A stretch of DNA of 64,000 nt from Cryobacterium arcticum (GTDB lineage: Bacteria > Actinomycetota > Actinomycetes > Actinomycetales > Microbacteriaceae). The first letter of the stretch is position 1. Each line of letters opens with the position of its first letter. The position numbers were made by a program, and so were the translations under genes. This document shows positions 1 to 9,300 of the stretch, one piece after another. The stretch spans positions 4,030,001 to 4,094,000 of the forward strand of contig NZ_CP016282.1 in NCBI RefSeq assembly GCF_001679725.1. The letters run 5' to 3'. The notes under the pieces were generated by a model. The model searched no databases and was not told the origin of the DNA. It was given only the letters and a program-made list of their open reading frames with translations.

Positions 1-1
1 C

Positions 2-814
2 GACGAGATCTCCACCACCCCCTACGCCGGCCGCGTTCTGCTCGGCGCCCAGGAAGCCGCCGCCGCCAACGACCAGGTGCTGATGATCGTCAACACCAGC
101 CGCGACGACCGCCTCGAAAGCCGCGGCATCGACGCCCTGCTGCAGCACAGCGTCGACGGCATCATCTACGCCCGCATGTACCACCAGGCGGTCAAGCTGC
201 CCGAGGCCCTCACCGGCGTACCCATCGTGCTGCTCGACGCATACAGCGACCGGGCCGACCTCTCCTCGGTGGTGCCCGACGAAGAAGGCGCCGCCCGCAC
301 CGCCGTGCAGCACCTCGTCGCCGCCGGACACCGCCGCATCGGCTACCTGAACAACATCGACGACATCCCCGCCACCCACGGCCGCCTCGCCGGCTACAAG
401 GCCGTGCTCGCCGAGAACGGCATCGCCTTCGACGAGACCCTGGTCACCACCACCGAGTCCACCACCGGCCCGGGCCGGGATGCCGCCGGCCAGCTGCTGG
501 CCCTGGTCGACCGGCCCACCGCGCTGTTCTGCTTCAACGACCGGATGGCGATGGGCGCCTACCAGGCCGCGCAGCTGGCGGGCCTGAGCATCCCCGAAAA
601 CTTAAGCATCGTCAGCGTCGACAACTTCGAACTCCTGGCCGACGCGCTGCTGCCGGGGCTCACGTCCATCGCCCTGCCGCACTACGAGATGGGCCGCTGG
701 GCCGTGGAACGGCTCGCCGCCGAACTCGCCGGCGACGCCGACTCGGCACCGCAGCAGATACGGATGCCCTGCCCGCTCGTTCACCGGCAGTCAGTCGGCC
801 CGCCTCCGCGCTAA
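2..814 (+). CDS. LacI-family transcriptional regulator, 5' truncated by window start
   Basis: The reading frame is open from base 2 to the TAA at 812-814, so the N-terminal helix-turn-helix lies outside the window. What remains (about 270 residues) is the periplasmic-binding-like effector domain of LacI/GalR proteins: HLVAAGHRRIGYL, DIPATHGRLAGYKAVL, ALFCFNDRMAMGAYQAA and a C-terminal SVDNFE...LPGLTSI block are typical. The next genes encode a sugar ABC importer, a glycosidase and a sugar kinase, so this is probably their local sugar-responsive repressor. A short inverted repeat, GACCG (845-849) and CGGTC (856-860), lies in the gap before the next gene and could be an operator; it is too short to rely on. 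Confidence 0.9.
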   Translation, partial: DEISTTPYAGRVLLGAQEAAAANDQVLMIVNTSRDDRLESRGIDALLQHSVDGIIYARMYHQAVKLPEALTGVPIVLLDAYSDRADLSSVVPDEEGAARTAVQHLVAAGHRRIGYLNNIDDIPATHGRLAGYKAVLAENGIAFDETLVTTTESTTGPGRDAAGQLLALVDRPTALFCFNDRMAMGAYQAAQLAGLSIPENLSIVSVDNFELLADALLPGLTSIALPHYEMGRWAVERLAAELAGDADSAPQQIRMPCPLVHRQSVGPPPR

Positions 815-918
815 CGCGGCGACGAGCCCACCTCCACACTTCGCGACCGCTGGAACGGTCACGACGATCGGCACCCCTCGCCGAGACACCCCACCCAACC
901 GATAAAGAAGGAATGAAG

Positions 919-2217
919 ATGAGACACGCAAAGAAGCGCCTGATCGTTGCGAGTTTACTTGCCACGAGTCTCGTTGCCAGCATGGCCGGCTGCGCAAACG
1001 GCACCGCCGCCAGCGGCTCCGACGGCAAGAACGGCGAACTGACCATTTGGACCCACAACGGCGGCAACACCGAAGAACTCGCCGCCGTGCAGGCCATCGT
1101 GGACGGCTACAACAAGAGCCAGGACAAGACCACGGTGAAGCTGCAGGCGTTCCCGCAGGCCTCCTACAACGACTCGGTGATCGCGGCCGCCGCATCCGGC
1201 AAGCTGCCCTGCATCGTCGACATCGACGGCCCCAACGTGCCCAACTGGGCCTGGGCCAAGTACCTCACCCCGCTCGACCTCAGCGTTGACCTGGACGAGA
1301 ACCTGCCCAGCACGCTGGGCATCTGGAACGGCGAGACCTACTCGGTGGGCTACTACGACGTGGCGCTGGCGATGTTCGCCCGCAAGTCGGTGCTCGCCGA
1401 GAACGGCATCCGCCAGGCCACCATCGACCAGCCCTGGACCCAGGAAGAGTTCGACGACGCGCTCGCGAAGCTCAAGGCCACCGGCACCTGGAAGAACCCG
1501 CTCGACATCGGCACCGGCGACGTGGGCGAGTGGTACCCCTACGCGTTCTCCCCTCTGCTGCAGTCCTTCGGCGGCGACCTGATCAACCGCGACGACTACC
1601 AGTCGGCCGACGGCGCGCTCAACGGACCCGAAGCCCTCAAGTGGGCCGAGTGGATGCAGTCCCTCGCCACCGACGGCTACATCGCCACCAAGAGCGGCGC
1701 CGACTCCGCCCTCGACTTCCAGAACAACGTCACCGCCATCCAGTACGGCGGCAGCTGGGCCGCAGCCAACAACGCCGCCGCCATCGGCGACGACCTGGCC
1801 GTGATGCCCTCCGTCGACCTCGGCGAAGGCACCAAGATCGGCGGCGGCTCCTGGCAGTGGGGCGTGACCACCGGCTGCGCCGACCCCGAAGCAGCCATGG
1901 ACTACCTCTCCTACTCGCTCTCCCCCGAGAACATCGCCGCGGTCGCGGTGGCCACCGCCACCATCCCCGCCACGGATGCCGCCGCCGCCCTGGTGCCCGG
2001 CTTCGAGGAGGGCGGCAACCTCGCCATCTTCCGCGAGTTCTCCGCCCAGAGCGCGGTGCTGCGCCCCGAGACCCCGGCCTACCCGTTCATCGCAACGGAG
2101 TTCACCAAGGCCACGCAGGACATCATCAACGGCGGTGACCCGCAGGGCACCCTCGACTCGGCGGTCAAGGCCATCGACGCCAACATCAAGTCCAACGGCG
2201 GCTACACGCAGAAGTAG
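919..2217 (+). CDS. Carbohydrate ABC transporter substrate-binding lipoprotein
   Basis: Extracytoplasmic sugar-binding protein (family 1 type) that delivers its ligand to the two permeases encoded next. It starts with a basic stretch, a hydrophobic core and a lipobox ending SMAGC, so it should be lipid-anchored on the outside of the membrane. ELTIWTHNGG and later VTAIQYGGSWAA fit this family. ATG codons occur at 913 and 919. The AGAAGGA ribosome site at 906-912 touches the first but is 6 nt from the second, so 919 was chosen. No ATPase gene lies in this cluster; in actinobacteria a shared MsiK-type ATPase usually serves such importers, which is an inference here. Confidence 0.93.
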   Translation: MRHAKKRLIVASLLATSLVASMAGCANGTAASGSDGKNGELTIWTHNGGNTEELAAVQAIVDGYNKSQDKTTVKLQAFPQASYNDSVIAAAASGKLPCIVDIDGPNVPNWAWAKYLTPLDLSVDLDENLPSTLGIWNGETYSVGYYDVALAMFARKSVLAENGIRQATIDQPWTQEEFDDALAKLKATGTWKNPLDIGTGDVGEWYPYAFSPLLQSFGGDLINRDDYQSADGALNGPEALKWAEWMQSLATDGYIATKSGADSALDFQNNVTAIQYGGSWAAANNAAAIGDDLAVMPSVDLGEGTKIGGGSWQWGVTTGCADPEAAMDYLSYSLSPENIAAVAVATATIPATDAAAALVPGFEEGGNLAIFREFSAQSAVLRPETPAYPFIATEFTKATQDIINGGDPQGTLDSAVKAIDANIKSNGGYTQK

Positions 2218-2274
2218 TCGACCGCGGGGGTGCGGCTCCGAGCCGCACCCCCGCCCTCGCACAGGGAGACTCTC

Positions 2275-3228
2275 ATGACCAGCACGATCGAACGACCCCC
2301 GGCGGCTCGCGCCGCCGGCGGCCCGGCCCGGCCTCGCCGGCCTAAACGGGACCGCACCAGCAAGACCGAGAACGTCGCCGGGCTGGCCATGCTGGCCCCC
2401 GCGGTACTGCTGCTGGCCCTGTTCATCTTCGTCCCGGCGATCCTTGCATTCGGGCTCGCCTTCACCAACGCCCGGCTCATCTCGCCCTACCCGGCGGTGT
2501 TCGTGGGTCTCGACAACTTCGTGCGGCTGTTCGCGGATGCCGCGTTTTTCCGCGCGCTGCTCAACGTGGGCTACTTCGCCGTGGTGGTCGTCCCGCTGCA
2601 GGCCGGCCTCGCCCTCGTCATGGCGATCCTGGTGAACAAGAAGGTGCGCGGCACCACGTTCTTCCGCACCGTCTACTTCCTGCCGGTGGTCACCTCCATG
2701 GTCGTCGTCTCGCTGCTCTGGCTGTTCATGTACCGCCAGGACGGCCTGATCAACGTGATCATCGAACGGGTCACCCTGGGCCTGGTCACCGGGCCCGACT
2801 GGCTTAACGACACCTCCACCTCGATGCCGGCGATCATCCTCATGTCGGTCTGGCAGGGCGTGGGCTTCCACATGATCATCTGGCTCTCCGGACTGCAGAC
2901 CATCCCCGCCGACCTCTACGAAGCCGCCGACCTCGACGGCGTCACCGGCTGGCAGCGCTTCCGGTACATCACCTGGCCCGGCCTCACGGCCACACGCAGC
3001 CTGATCCTGGTGACCATCACCATCCAGGCACTCAGCCTGTTCACCCAGATCAGCGTGATGACCCAGGGCGGCCCGCTCAACTCCACCACCACCGTGGTCT
3101 ACGAGGCCGTGCGCAGCGGCTTCGCCCAGCAGGAGACCGGCTACGCCTCGGCGATCTCCCTCGTGTTCTTCGTCATCGTGCTGCTGATCTCGGTCGTGCA
3201 GCGCTTCCTCAGCAGAGAGAAGGCCTGA
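2275..3228 (+). CDS. Sugar ABC transporter permease, MalF-type
   Basis: First inner-membrane permease of the importer. The reading frame extends upstream to 2230, but an AGGGAGA ribosome site at 2262-2268 points to ATG 2275 (317 residues). After a polar N-terminus there are about six membrane helices (first LAMLAPAVLLLALFIF). The EAA loop that contacts the ATPase is visible as YEAADLDGVTGWQRFRYIT. It is 57 nt downstream of the binding protein and almost touches the second permease, consistent with one mRNA. GC content and codon use match the neighbours. Confidence 0.93.
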   Translation: MTSTIERPPAARAAGGPARPRRPKRDRTSKTENVAGLAMLAPAVLLLALFIFVPAILAFGLAFTNARLISPYPAVFVGLDNFVRLFADAAFFRALLNVGYFAVVVVPLQAGLALVMAILVNKKVRGTTFFRTVYFLPVVTSMVVVSLLWLFMYRQDGLINVIIERVTLGLVTGPDWLNDTSTSMPAIILMSVWQGVGFHMIIWLSGLQTIPADLYEAADLDGVTGWQRFRYITWPGLTATRSLILVTITIQALSLFTQISVMTQGGPLNSTTTVVYEAVRSGFAQQETGYASAISLVFFVIVLLISVVQRFLSREKA

Positions 3229-3230
3229 TC

Positions 3231-4196
3231 ATGGCGATCTCCAACGTGGCCGTCGCGCAAGTGGCCACCGGCACAGCCGACCCGGCATCCGCCCCGCATT
3301 CAGTGGTGGGCCGCAAGACGGCCAAGAAGAAGCGTGTGATCGGCGTCGGCGGTTGGATCCTCCGCATTGCCCTCACCGTGCTGTTCCTCTTCCCGATCCT
3401 GTTCATGTTCGTGTCTTCGCTGAAGCCCGACCAGCAGATCTTCGGCGACCTCTCCTCGATCGCGGCGTTCCTGCCCATCGGCAACATCTCGATGGACAAC
3501 TACGCGGCCGTGTTCGACCGGGTGCCCGCCGCCCGGTTCCTGGTCAACTCCATCGGCATCTCGGCGATCACCGTGGTCGCCGGCATCCTGGTGAACAGCC
3601 TCGCGGCGTTCGCCCTCAGCCGGATGCGCGTGCGCGGCAAGACCGTCATCCTCACCCTCATCATCGCCACACTCATCGTGCCGTTCGAGACCCTCGCGCT
3701 GCCGCTGGTGTGGTGGGTGAATCAGCTGCCCTCGTTCGAACTGACCGAGTTCGGCTTCCTCTTCACCAAGGGCTGGATCGACACCTACCAGGTGCAGATC
3801 ATCCCGTTCATCGCCAACGCCTTCTCGATCTACCTCTTCCACCAGTACTTCGAGTCGATCCCCAAGGAGCTCGACGAAGCCGCCCGCATGGACGGCGCCG
3901 GCTGGTTCCGCATCTACCGCCAGGTGGTCATGCCGCTCTCCGGCCCGGCCATCGCCACCGTCGCCATCCTCACCTTCCTGCCCGCCTGGAACTCCTACCT
4001 CTGGCCACTCATGGTGGTGCAAACCGAGGAGCTGCGCCCGGTGATGGTGGGCGTGCAGTACTTCTTCCAGCTCAACGTCTCCTGGGGTGAGGTGATGGCG
4101 TACTCCACGCTGATCACCCTGCCCGTGGTGGCCCTGTTCATCGCGTTCCAACGCTCATTCGTCAACAGCATCGCGTCCAGCGGTGTGAAAGGTTAG
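3231..4196 (+). CDS. Sugar ABC transporter permease, MalG-type
   Basis: Second permease of the same importer, 321 residues. The long polar N-terminus (about 40 residues) is followed by six predicted helices. The EAA motif reads LDEAARMDGAGWFRIYRQV, as in MalG-type CUT1 permeases. The ATG lies 2 nt after the stop of the previous gene, and its ribosome site (GAGAGAAGG) is inside that gene's 3' end, so translation is probably coupled. The glycosidase follows after 8 nt. Confidence 0.93.
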   Translation: MAISNVAVAQVATGTADPASAPHSVVGRKTAKKKRVIGVGGWILRIALTVLFLFPILFMFVSSLKPDQQIFGDLSSIAAFLPIGNISMDNYAAVFDRVPAARFLVNSIGISAITVVAGILVNSLAAFALSRMRVRGKTVILTLIIATLIVPFETLALPLVWWVNQLPSFELTEFGFLFTKGWIDTYQVQIIPFIANAFSIYLFHQYFESIPKELDEAARMDGAGWFRIYRQVVMPLSGPAIATVAILTFLPAWNSYLWPLMVVQTEELRPVMVGVQYFFQLNVSWGEVMAYSTLITLPVVALFIAFQRSFVNSIASSGVKG

Positions 4197-4204
4197 GCCC
4201 GGTT

Positions 4205-5218
4205 ATGTCGCTCCAACTGCCCGATAAGTGGATCTGGGACTCCTGGTACGTCCAGGTCGACGGCGTCACACACGCCTTCTACCTACACGCCAGCAAGGCC
4301 CTGGGTGACCCGGACCGCCGGCACCGGCATCCGATCGTCGGCCACGCCGTGAGCACCGACCTCACCAACTGGACGGTCGTGCAAGACGCGCTCATTATTT
4401 CGGATGCGCCCGCCTTCGACGACGGCACCACCTGGACCGGCTCGGTGGTGCAGGACGACGACGGCCTCTGGTGGATGTTCTACACCGGCACCTCCCGCGC
4501 CGAAGACACCATGGTGCAGCGGGTGGGCGCGGCCACCTCGGCCGACCTGCTCACCTGGACCAAGGTGTCGACCGAACCGCTCGTGGAAGCCGACCCCGCC
4601 TACTACGAGAAGCTCGACCTGTCGGTCTGGCACGACGAGGCCTGGCGCGACCCGTGGGTGTTCCGCTTCCCCGGCGAGAGCACCTGGCAGATGCTGATCA
4701 CGGCCCGTTCTTCTTCCGGCGACCCGCGGGTGCGCGGCGTGCTCGGTCACGCCACCAGCCCCGACCTCCGTGAGTGGACGGTGCAGCCGCCGCTCAGCCA
4801 GCCCGGCCAGGGCTTCGGCCAGCTCGAGGTGTTCCAGTTCGAGATCGTCGACGGCGTGCCGGTGTTGCTGTTCTGCTGCGGCGTCTCCGAGCTCTCCCCT
4901 GAACGCCAGGCCGCGGGCGAGGCGGGCGGCGTCTACAGCGTGGCCGTGGATGCCCGGCTCGAGCAGGTGGACTTCACCGGCTCGGTGCTGTTCGACCGCA
5001 CCGACCTCTACGCCTCCCGGCTGCTGCGGGACGCCGACGGCGGCTGGGTGCTGCTCGGCTTCATCAACATCGTCGACGGCGAGTTCGTCGGCACGCTGAG
5101 CGACCCGATCCCGGTCACGGCGGATCCGGTGCTCGGGCTGGTGCACCGGCCTGTCGCCGGTGCCGCTATCGCTGCTACCGCCGTCGCCGACGACGCTCTC
5201 GCCGCAGCAGCGCTGTGA
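4205..5218 (+). CDS. Glycoside hydrolase of the GH32/GH68 (beta-propeller) clan
   Basis: Predicted cytoplasmic fructan- or sucrose-type glycosidase of 337 residues with no signal peptide. Motifs in order suit the five-bladed propeller clan: WIWDSWYV near the N-terminus (the WDSW form of the nucleophile region is closer to GH68 than to the WMNDPN of classic invertases), TWTGSVV, WRDPWVF (transition-state stabiliser RDP) and QLEVFQFE (candidate acid/base Glu). It lacks the C-terminal beta-sandwich of standard GH32 enzymes. Placement between a sugar importer and a PfkB kinase suggests it splits an imported beta-fructoside and hands on fructose. The exact substrate cannot be read from sequence. 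Confidence 0.8.
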   Translation: MSLQLPDKWIWDSWYVQVDGVTHAFYLHASKALGDPDRRHRHPIVGHAVSTDLTNWTVVQDALIISDAPAFDDGTTWTGSVVQDDDGLWWMFYTGTSRAEDTMVQRVGAATSADLLTWTKVSTEPLVEADPAYYEKLDLSVWHDEAWRDPWVFRFPGESTWQMLITARSSSGDPRVRGVLGHATSPDLREWTVQPPLSQPGQGFGQLEVFQFEIVDGVPVLLFCCGVSELSPERQAAGEAGGVYSVAVDARLEQVDFTGSVLFDRTDLYASRLLRDADGGWVLLGFINIVDGEFVGTLSDPIPVTADPVLGLVHRPVAGAAIAATAVADDALAAAAL

Positions 5219-6141
5219 CCGGGGGCGATGCGTCCGGGCGCCAGGTGCTCGTGGTGGGCGAGGCGCTGGTGGACCTCGTGCAGCGAGCCGACGGCTCCCG
5301 GCACGAGGCACCCGGCGGCAGCCCGGCCAACGTGGCCCTGACGCTGGGGCGGTTGGGTCGGCATCCGCAGCTGCTCACGCATCTGGGCGACGACGACCGC
5401 GGCCGCCTGGTGCGCAGCTGGCTGGAGGAATCGCACGTGCGGGTCACGGCGAGCGCGGCCGGGTCGACGTCCACGGCCACCGCGGTGCTGGATGCGACCG
5501 GCGCCGCGAGCTACGAGTTCGACCTGGCCTGGTCGGTGGATGCGTCGCTGGCCGGCGCGGCGGATCTGGTGCACATCGGGTCGGTCGCGACGGTAATCGA
5601 GCCGGGCGCCACCGAAGTGGCCCGCCTGGTGTCGGACCGGCGCTCGACGGCCACGATCAGCTTCGACCCGAACGTGCGCCCGGCGCTGATCGACGACGCC
5701 GACGCGGCACGCGCCCAAGTGGATCATCTCGTGGGGTTGGCCGATGTGGTGAAGGTCAGCGATGAGGACCTGCGCTGGCTGCAGCCCGACCTGAGCCTGA
5801 CCGACGCGGCGGCCGCGTGGCTGGCGGCCGGGCCATCCGTTGTCGTGGTCACCCTCGGCGGCAACGGTGCGTTCGCGCTCACTCACGCTGGCCGGGTGTC
5901 GATCGTGGCCCCGCTCGTGACCGTGGTCGATACCGTCGGCGCCGGCGACACCTTCATGGGAGCGCTCATCGACGGGCTGCTCGAAGCCGACCTGGTGGGT
6001 GCCGACCGCCGCGACGCCCTGCGCGAGCTGCCCCTCGGGCTGCTCGAGCAGATCATGCGGAAAAGCGCGGATGCGGCGGCCATCACGGTCTCCCGCCCCG
6101 GCGCCGACCCGCCCACCCGGAGGGAGCTCGACGCCGCCTAA
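5215..6141 (+). CDS. PfkB-family sugar kinase, probable fructokinase
   Basis: ATP-dependent ribokinase-fold kinase of 308 residues. The GTG start overlaps the stop of the glycosidase by 4 nt (GTGA), a sign of translational coupling. Substrate-binding signature GGSPANVALTLGRLGR lies near residue 34. The C-terminal signature DTVGAGDTFMGAL carries the catalytic Asp (GAGD) and anion hole. Length and motifs match bacterial fructokinases, which fits release of fructose by the upstream glycosidase. Adenosine or 2-keto-gluconate kinase activity cannot be excluded from the fold alone. Confidence 0.88.
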   Translation: MTGGDASGRQVLVVGEALVDLVQRADGSRHEAPGGSPANVALTLGRLGRHPQLLTHLGDDDRGRLVRSWLEESHVRVTASAAGSTSTATAVLDATGAASYEFDLAWSVDASLAGAADLVHIGSVATVIEPGATEVARLVSDRRSTATISFDPNVRPALIDDADAARAQVDHLVGLADVVKVSDEDLRWLQPDLSLTDAAAAWLAAGPSVVVVTLGGNGAFALTHAGRVSIVAPLVTVVDTVGAGDTFMGALIDGLLEADLVGADRRDALRELPLGLLEQIMRKSADAAAITVSRPGADPPTRRELDAA

Positions 6142-6157
6142 AAGCGGCAACCAAAAA

Positions 6158-6185
6158 TTAACATCTGTATGCCTCCGCATACGTT
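6158..6185 (+). promoter_or_regulatory. Promoter with dyad before the giant gene
   Basis: TTAACA (6158-6163) and TACGTT (6180-6185) are spaced 16 nt and resemble -35 and -10 boxes. An inverted repeat GTATGC (6167-6172), CTCC, GCATAC (6177-6182) fills the spacer and overlaps the -10, as an operator would. The predicted start is near 6192, leaving a leader of about 115 nt before 6306. Confidence 0.5.
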
Positions 6186-6191
6186 AGGGTC

Positions 6192-6251
6192 ATGATCGCT
6201 GAACTTCTGCTGGGAATCTCCCGTGCAACGGCGCGTGCGCCGAGCCGTTGA
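6192..6251 (+). CDS. Possible 19-codon leader peptide
   Basis: An ATG lies exactly 6 nt after the TACGTT box, the spacing seen at many other starts in this window where mRNA appears leaderless. It opens a frame of 19 codons (MIAELLLGISRATARAPSR) ending at TGA 6249-6251, well before the giant gene at 6306. It has no recognisable family and could be chance. If translated it may act as a cis-regulatory upstream ORF rather than as a protein. Confidence 0.3.
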   Translation: MIAELLLGISRATARAPSR

Positions 6252-6305
6252 TCGTCATCTCCGAGCGATTTTTCCCCCGCGCTCTGCCCTACCGATAGGC
6301 CCGAC

Positions 6306-9300
6306 ATGAGCGCACCCTCCCCTGCCAACCTGCGCGATCGCATCCGGCGGAGCCTTTCTCCCGTCATCCTGGGCCGCACCGCGGGCCTCGCGGCACTCGC
6401 CATGATCATCGCGTTCGGTAGCGCGCTGGTGGCCCTGCTCGTGCTGGCACTCATCGGCGGCGAGAACCTGTCCGACACCGCCACGGGCGCACTCATCGAG
6501 GGCGCTGGGGTCAACGTCATCGTTTACGGCGCCGCGATCCTGGCCGCCGTGCTCGGAGTGCTGTCCATAGCGTTCCTGCACGCATCCGCTCAGACCGGTG
6601 ACCGGCTCCGTGTGCTCTCGGCGCTGAAGCGGGCGATCCTCGTCGCGCCCCGCCTGGTCGCGGCCCTGCTCGTGCTGACTGTCGCCGCTCTCGTCGCGGT
6701 CGTGGGCTGGTTGCCCCTCACCCTGATCGCGCTCGTCAGCGCACTCGTGCTGCAGTTCAGACACTGGCGACGTATGCGCACTCCGGCCGGCACGGCCCCC
6801 GACGGCGACACCCCGAACGCGGTGACGACTCGCTCGCGCACCTCAGGCGGCGTTCGGCGCGCCCTCGTCTGCGCAATCCCCTTCCTTCCGCTGGTGGCCG
6901 CCGTCAGCCTCATGATCGCTGTCGTGCCGGCCAGCCTGTCCCGTCCAAGATCGGTGCGGGCCCTACTCCAGAGCGCGACACTCATCGTGCGCACCCGCAA
7001 ACGGTCTCTCGCGCTGCTCACGCTCGTGGTCGGCTCGGTGACGGTGGCTCTGGGCCTGGTTGGGGCCGCCGCAGCCGCAGCCGTGAAAAACGGTGAATCT
7101 GCCGGTGAGGTGTCACCGGAAGCCCTTCTCAGCTTCCTGCTCCTCGTCGTCTTCACCAGCGCTCAGTTGGCGTTCGCGGGAGCGGTCATTGCCACGACCG
7201 TCCCGCCGAACTCCGACGGCGCTGCCCTCGCGGCAAGCGGCCCAGCATCGGCCCGTCCCGTCGTCCGCACAACGCTGACCCCGACGCCGAACCCGGCCCC
7301 GGTGTTCCGGATCGCGCACCGGCTCACTTCGACCCGCGTCCTGTCAGCTCCCACCGCACACCCCGCCGGGCCTGCCAGCGAGCGCGGCGCCGGCGGAGGT
7401 CTATTCGCCAGGGTTTTCCCCGCGTTGCGCATCCTCTCCATGGCCCTGGCGGTCGCCGTGTGCTCCACCCTCGTCTCTCCCCTGTCGGCGAGCGCGGACC
7501 CGGCCGCCCAACGCACCGAGATCACGGCCACCCTGCAGAGCGACAGTCGCGTGGGCGCTGCCATGCCATTCACCCTGACCGTCTCCACCCCCGACAACCC
7601 CACCGCCACCGGCCTGACCGGCGACGTTGAGGTCTACGACGGCACCACCCTGCTCATCAGCACAGCCCTCGCATCAACCCAGTACGGCCTCTACGTGCCC
7701 ACGAGCAGCCTGAACGCCGGGCCGCTCCAGTTGCGTTTCGTCTTCGTTCCCGGCGCCGGATTCCTGGGCTCCGAAACCACCGCCGATGTCGACATGCAGG
7801 CCGCGTTCACGTCCCTGCGCATCACCGCGAACCCGTCCTCCGGCAACGAGATCGTGTGGGGCGAGAGCCACACTCTCAGCGCCGCCGTGACCACAGAGGT
7901 CGACGGCCCCCGCACCCTGGTTGTGCGCGACGGCGTCTACTCCACCAGCCCCGAGGTCGCCCGGGTCGAATTCACGGTGACGGATGGCGCGGCCACGGTT
8001 TCCATGGACCTCACCCGGGTGCTGTCACCGGGCGCTCACAAGTACCGCGCCGAGGTCCTCGCCACCGCCAACAGCACCTCCGCGGGCACCGATGAATACT
8101 CGATCCGTGTTTCCGAAGCGCCCACCACCGTCGCACTCACCGTGACCGGCCCCAGCGAAGCGCCGACCAAGGCTCTGGTGGGCCGACCGCTCACTCTCGA
8201 GGCCACGGTCGCCTCCACGAATTCCGGCGGAGCATCCGTGCCGGGCGAGGTGATTTTCACCGTGAACGGCAGCCCGCAGACCCCAGCGCCCGTTGGGTCG
8301 AACGGCATGGCCACCGCCACGTTCACGCCGAGCTCCCTCTCCCCGCTCACCATCACCGCGGCGTACACCGACACGGCCACGCCCCGCATCTTCGGATCCT
8401 CGAGCAGCTCAGCGGTGAGCCGCACCGTCGAATTGTCCAGCGCCTCGTGGATGCCGCGGTGGTTCGGCGATCTGACGCTCACCGACACCCAGCTCGAGAT
8501 CGTCTACGGGGGCGCAGCCGGCCTGCCCAAGCCCACCGGCACTGTCGTGCTGTACGACTACTACGGAGGGGTCGCCGGGCTGGGCACACTGGTGGACGGC
8601 GTTCTGACCACCTCGGTGAAACCGGTCCCCGGTTCCGCCTGGTACACCGCGCGCTATTCGGGAGACAGCTGGTTCGCCCCGCTGGACATCGACCTGTACC
8701 AGGTGGCGGAGGCCTACAAACCGAAGATCACCGTCACCGCACCGATCACCGAGCCGCTCTCCGGCGAAGCCTTCAGCGTGGATGTCGCGGTGGACGGCGT
8801 TCCGCTGACGAGCATCAAGAGCGTAACCGTGACCGACCAGAGCCAGGACTCATCCGGCCCCGTCGGCGTGGTCACCTTGGATGCCAACGGGAAGGGCTCG
8901 CTGTCAGTGATGCTCCCTGCGCCCGGCGCCCACGATCTGACGGTCGAGGTGACCTATGTTGCCGGCACCGCGCTGCCCAGCACCACCAGCGATCCCCTGC
9001 GCATCGATGTGTTGCCGGCACTCGTGCCCGATCTGCGGGTCACCACCACGACCCCGGCCGACCAGATTCTGCCCGGCAAGCCCATCGACGTGGTCGTGAC
9101 CGCGCATACCTTGCCGGGGCGCACCACCACGGGGTTGGCCAGTGGAACGACGGTGACGGTCAATGGCCTCTCAGTGGTGCTGGTCACCAGCCCGGAGGGG
9201 TTGCGGGGCAGCGTGCAGCTGCAGGCCCCCGAGCACGGCGGCATCCTGACGCTGCGGGCCAGTGCCACCTACGGAGTGTGGAACTGGCCGATCCGGAGCC

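Noticed and set aside
955..2871. Long minus-strand open frame opposite the sugar-binding protein and first permease
   Set aside because: Antisense shadow. The plus strand encodes a clear lipoprotein and permease with ribosome sites.
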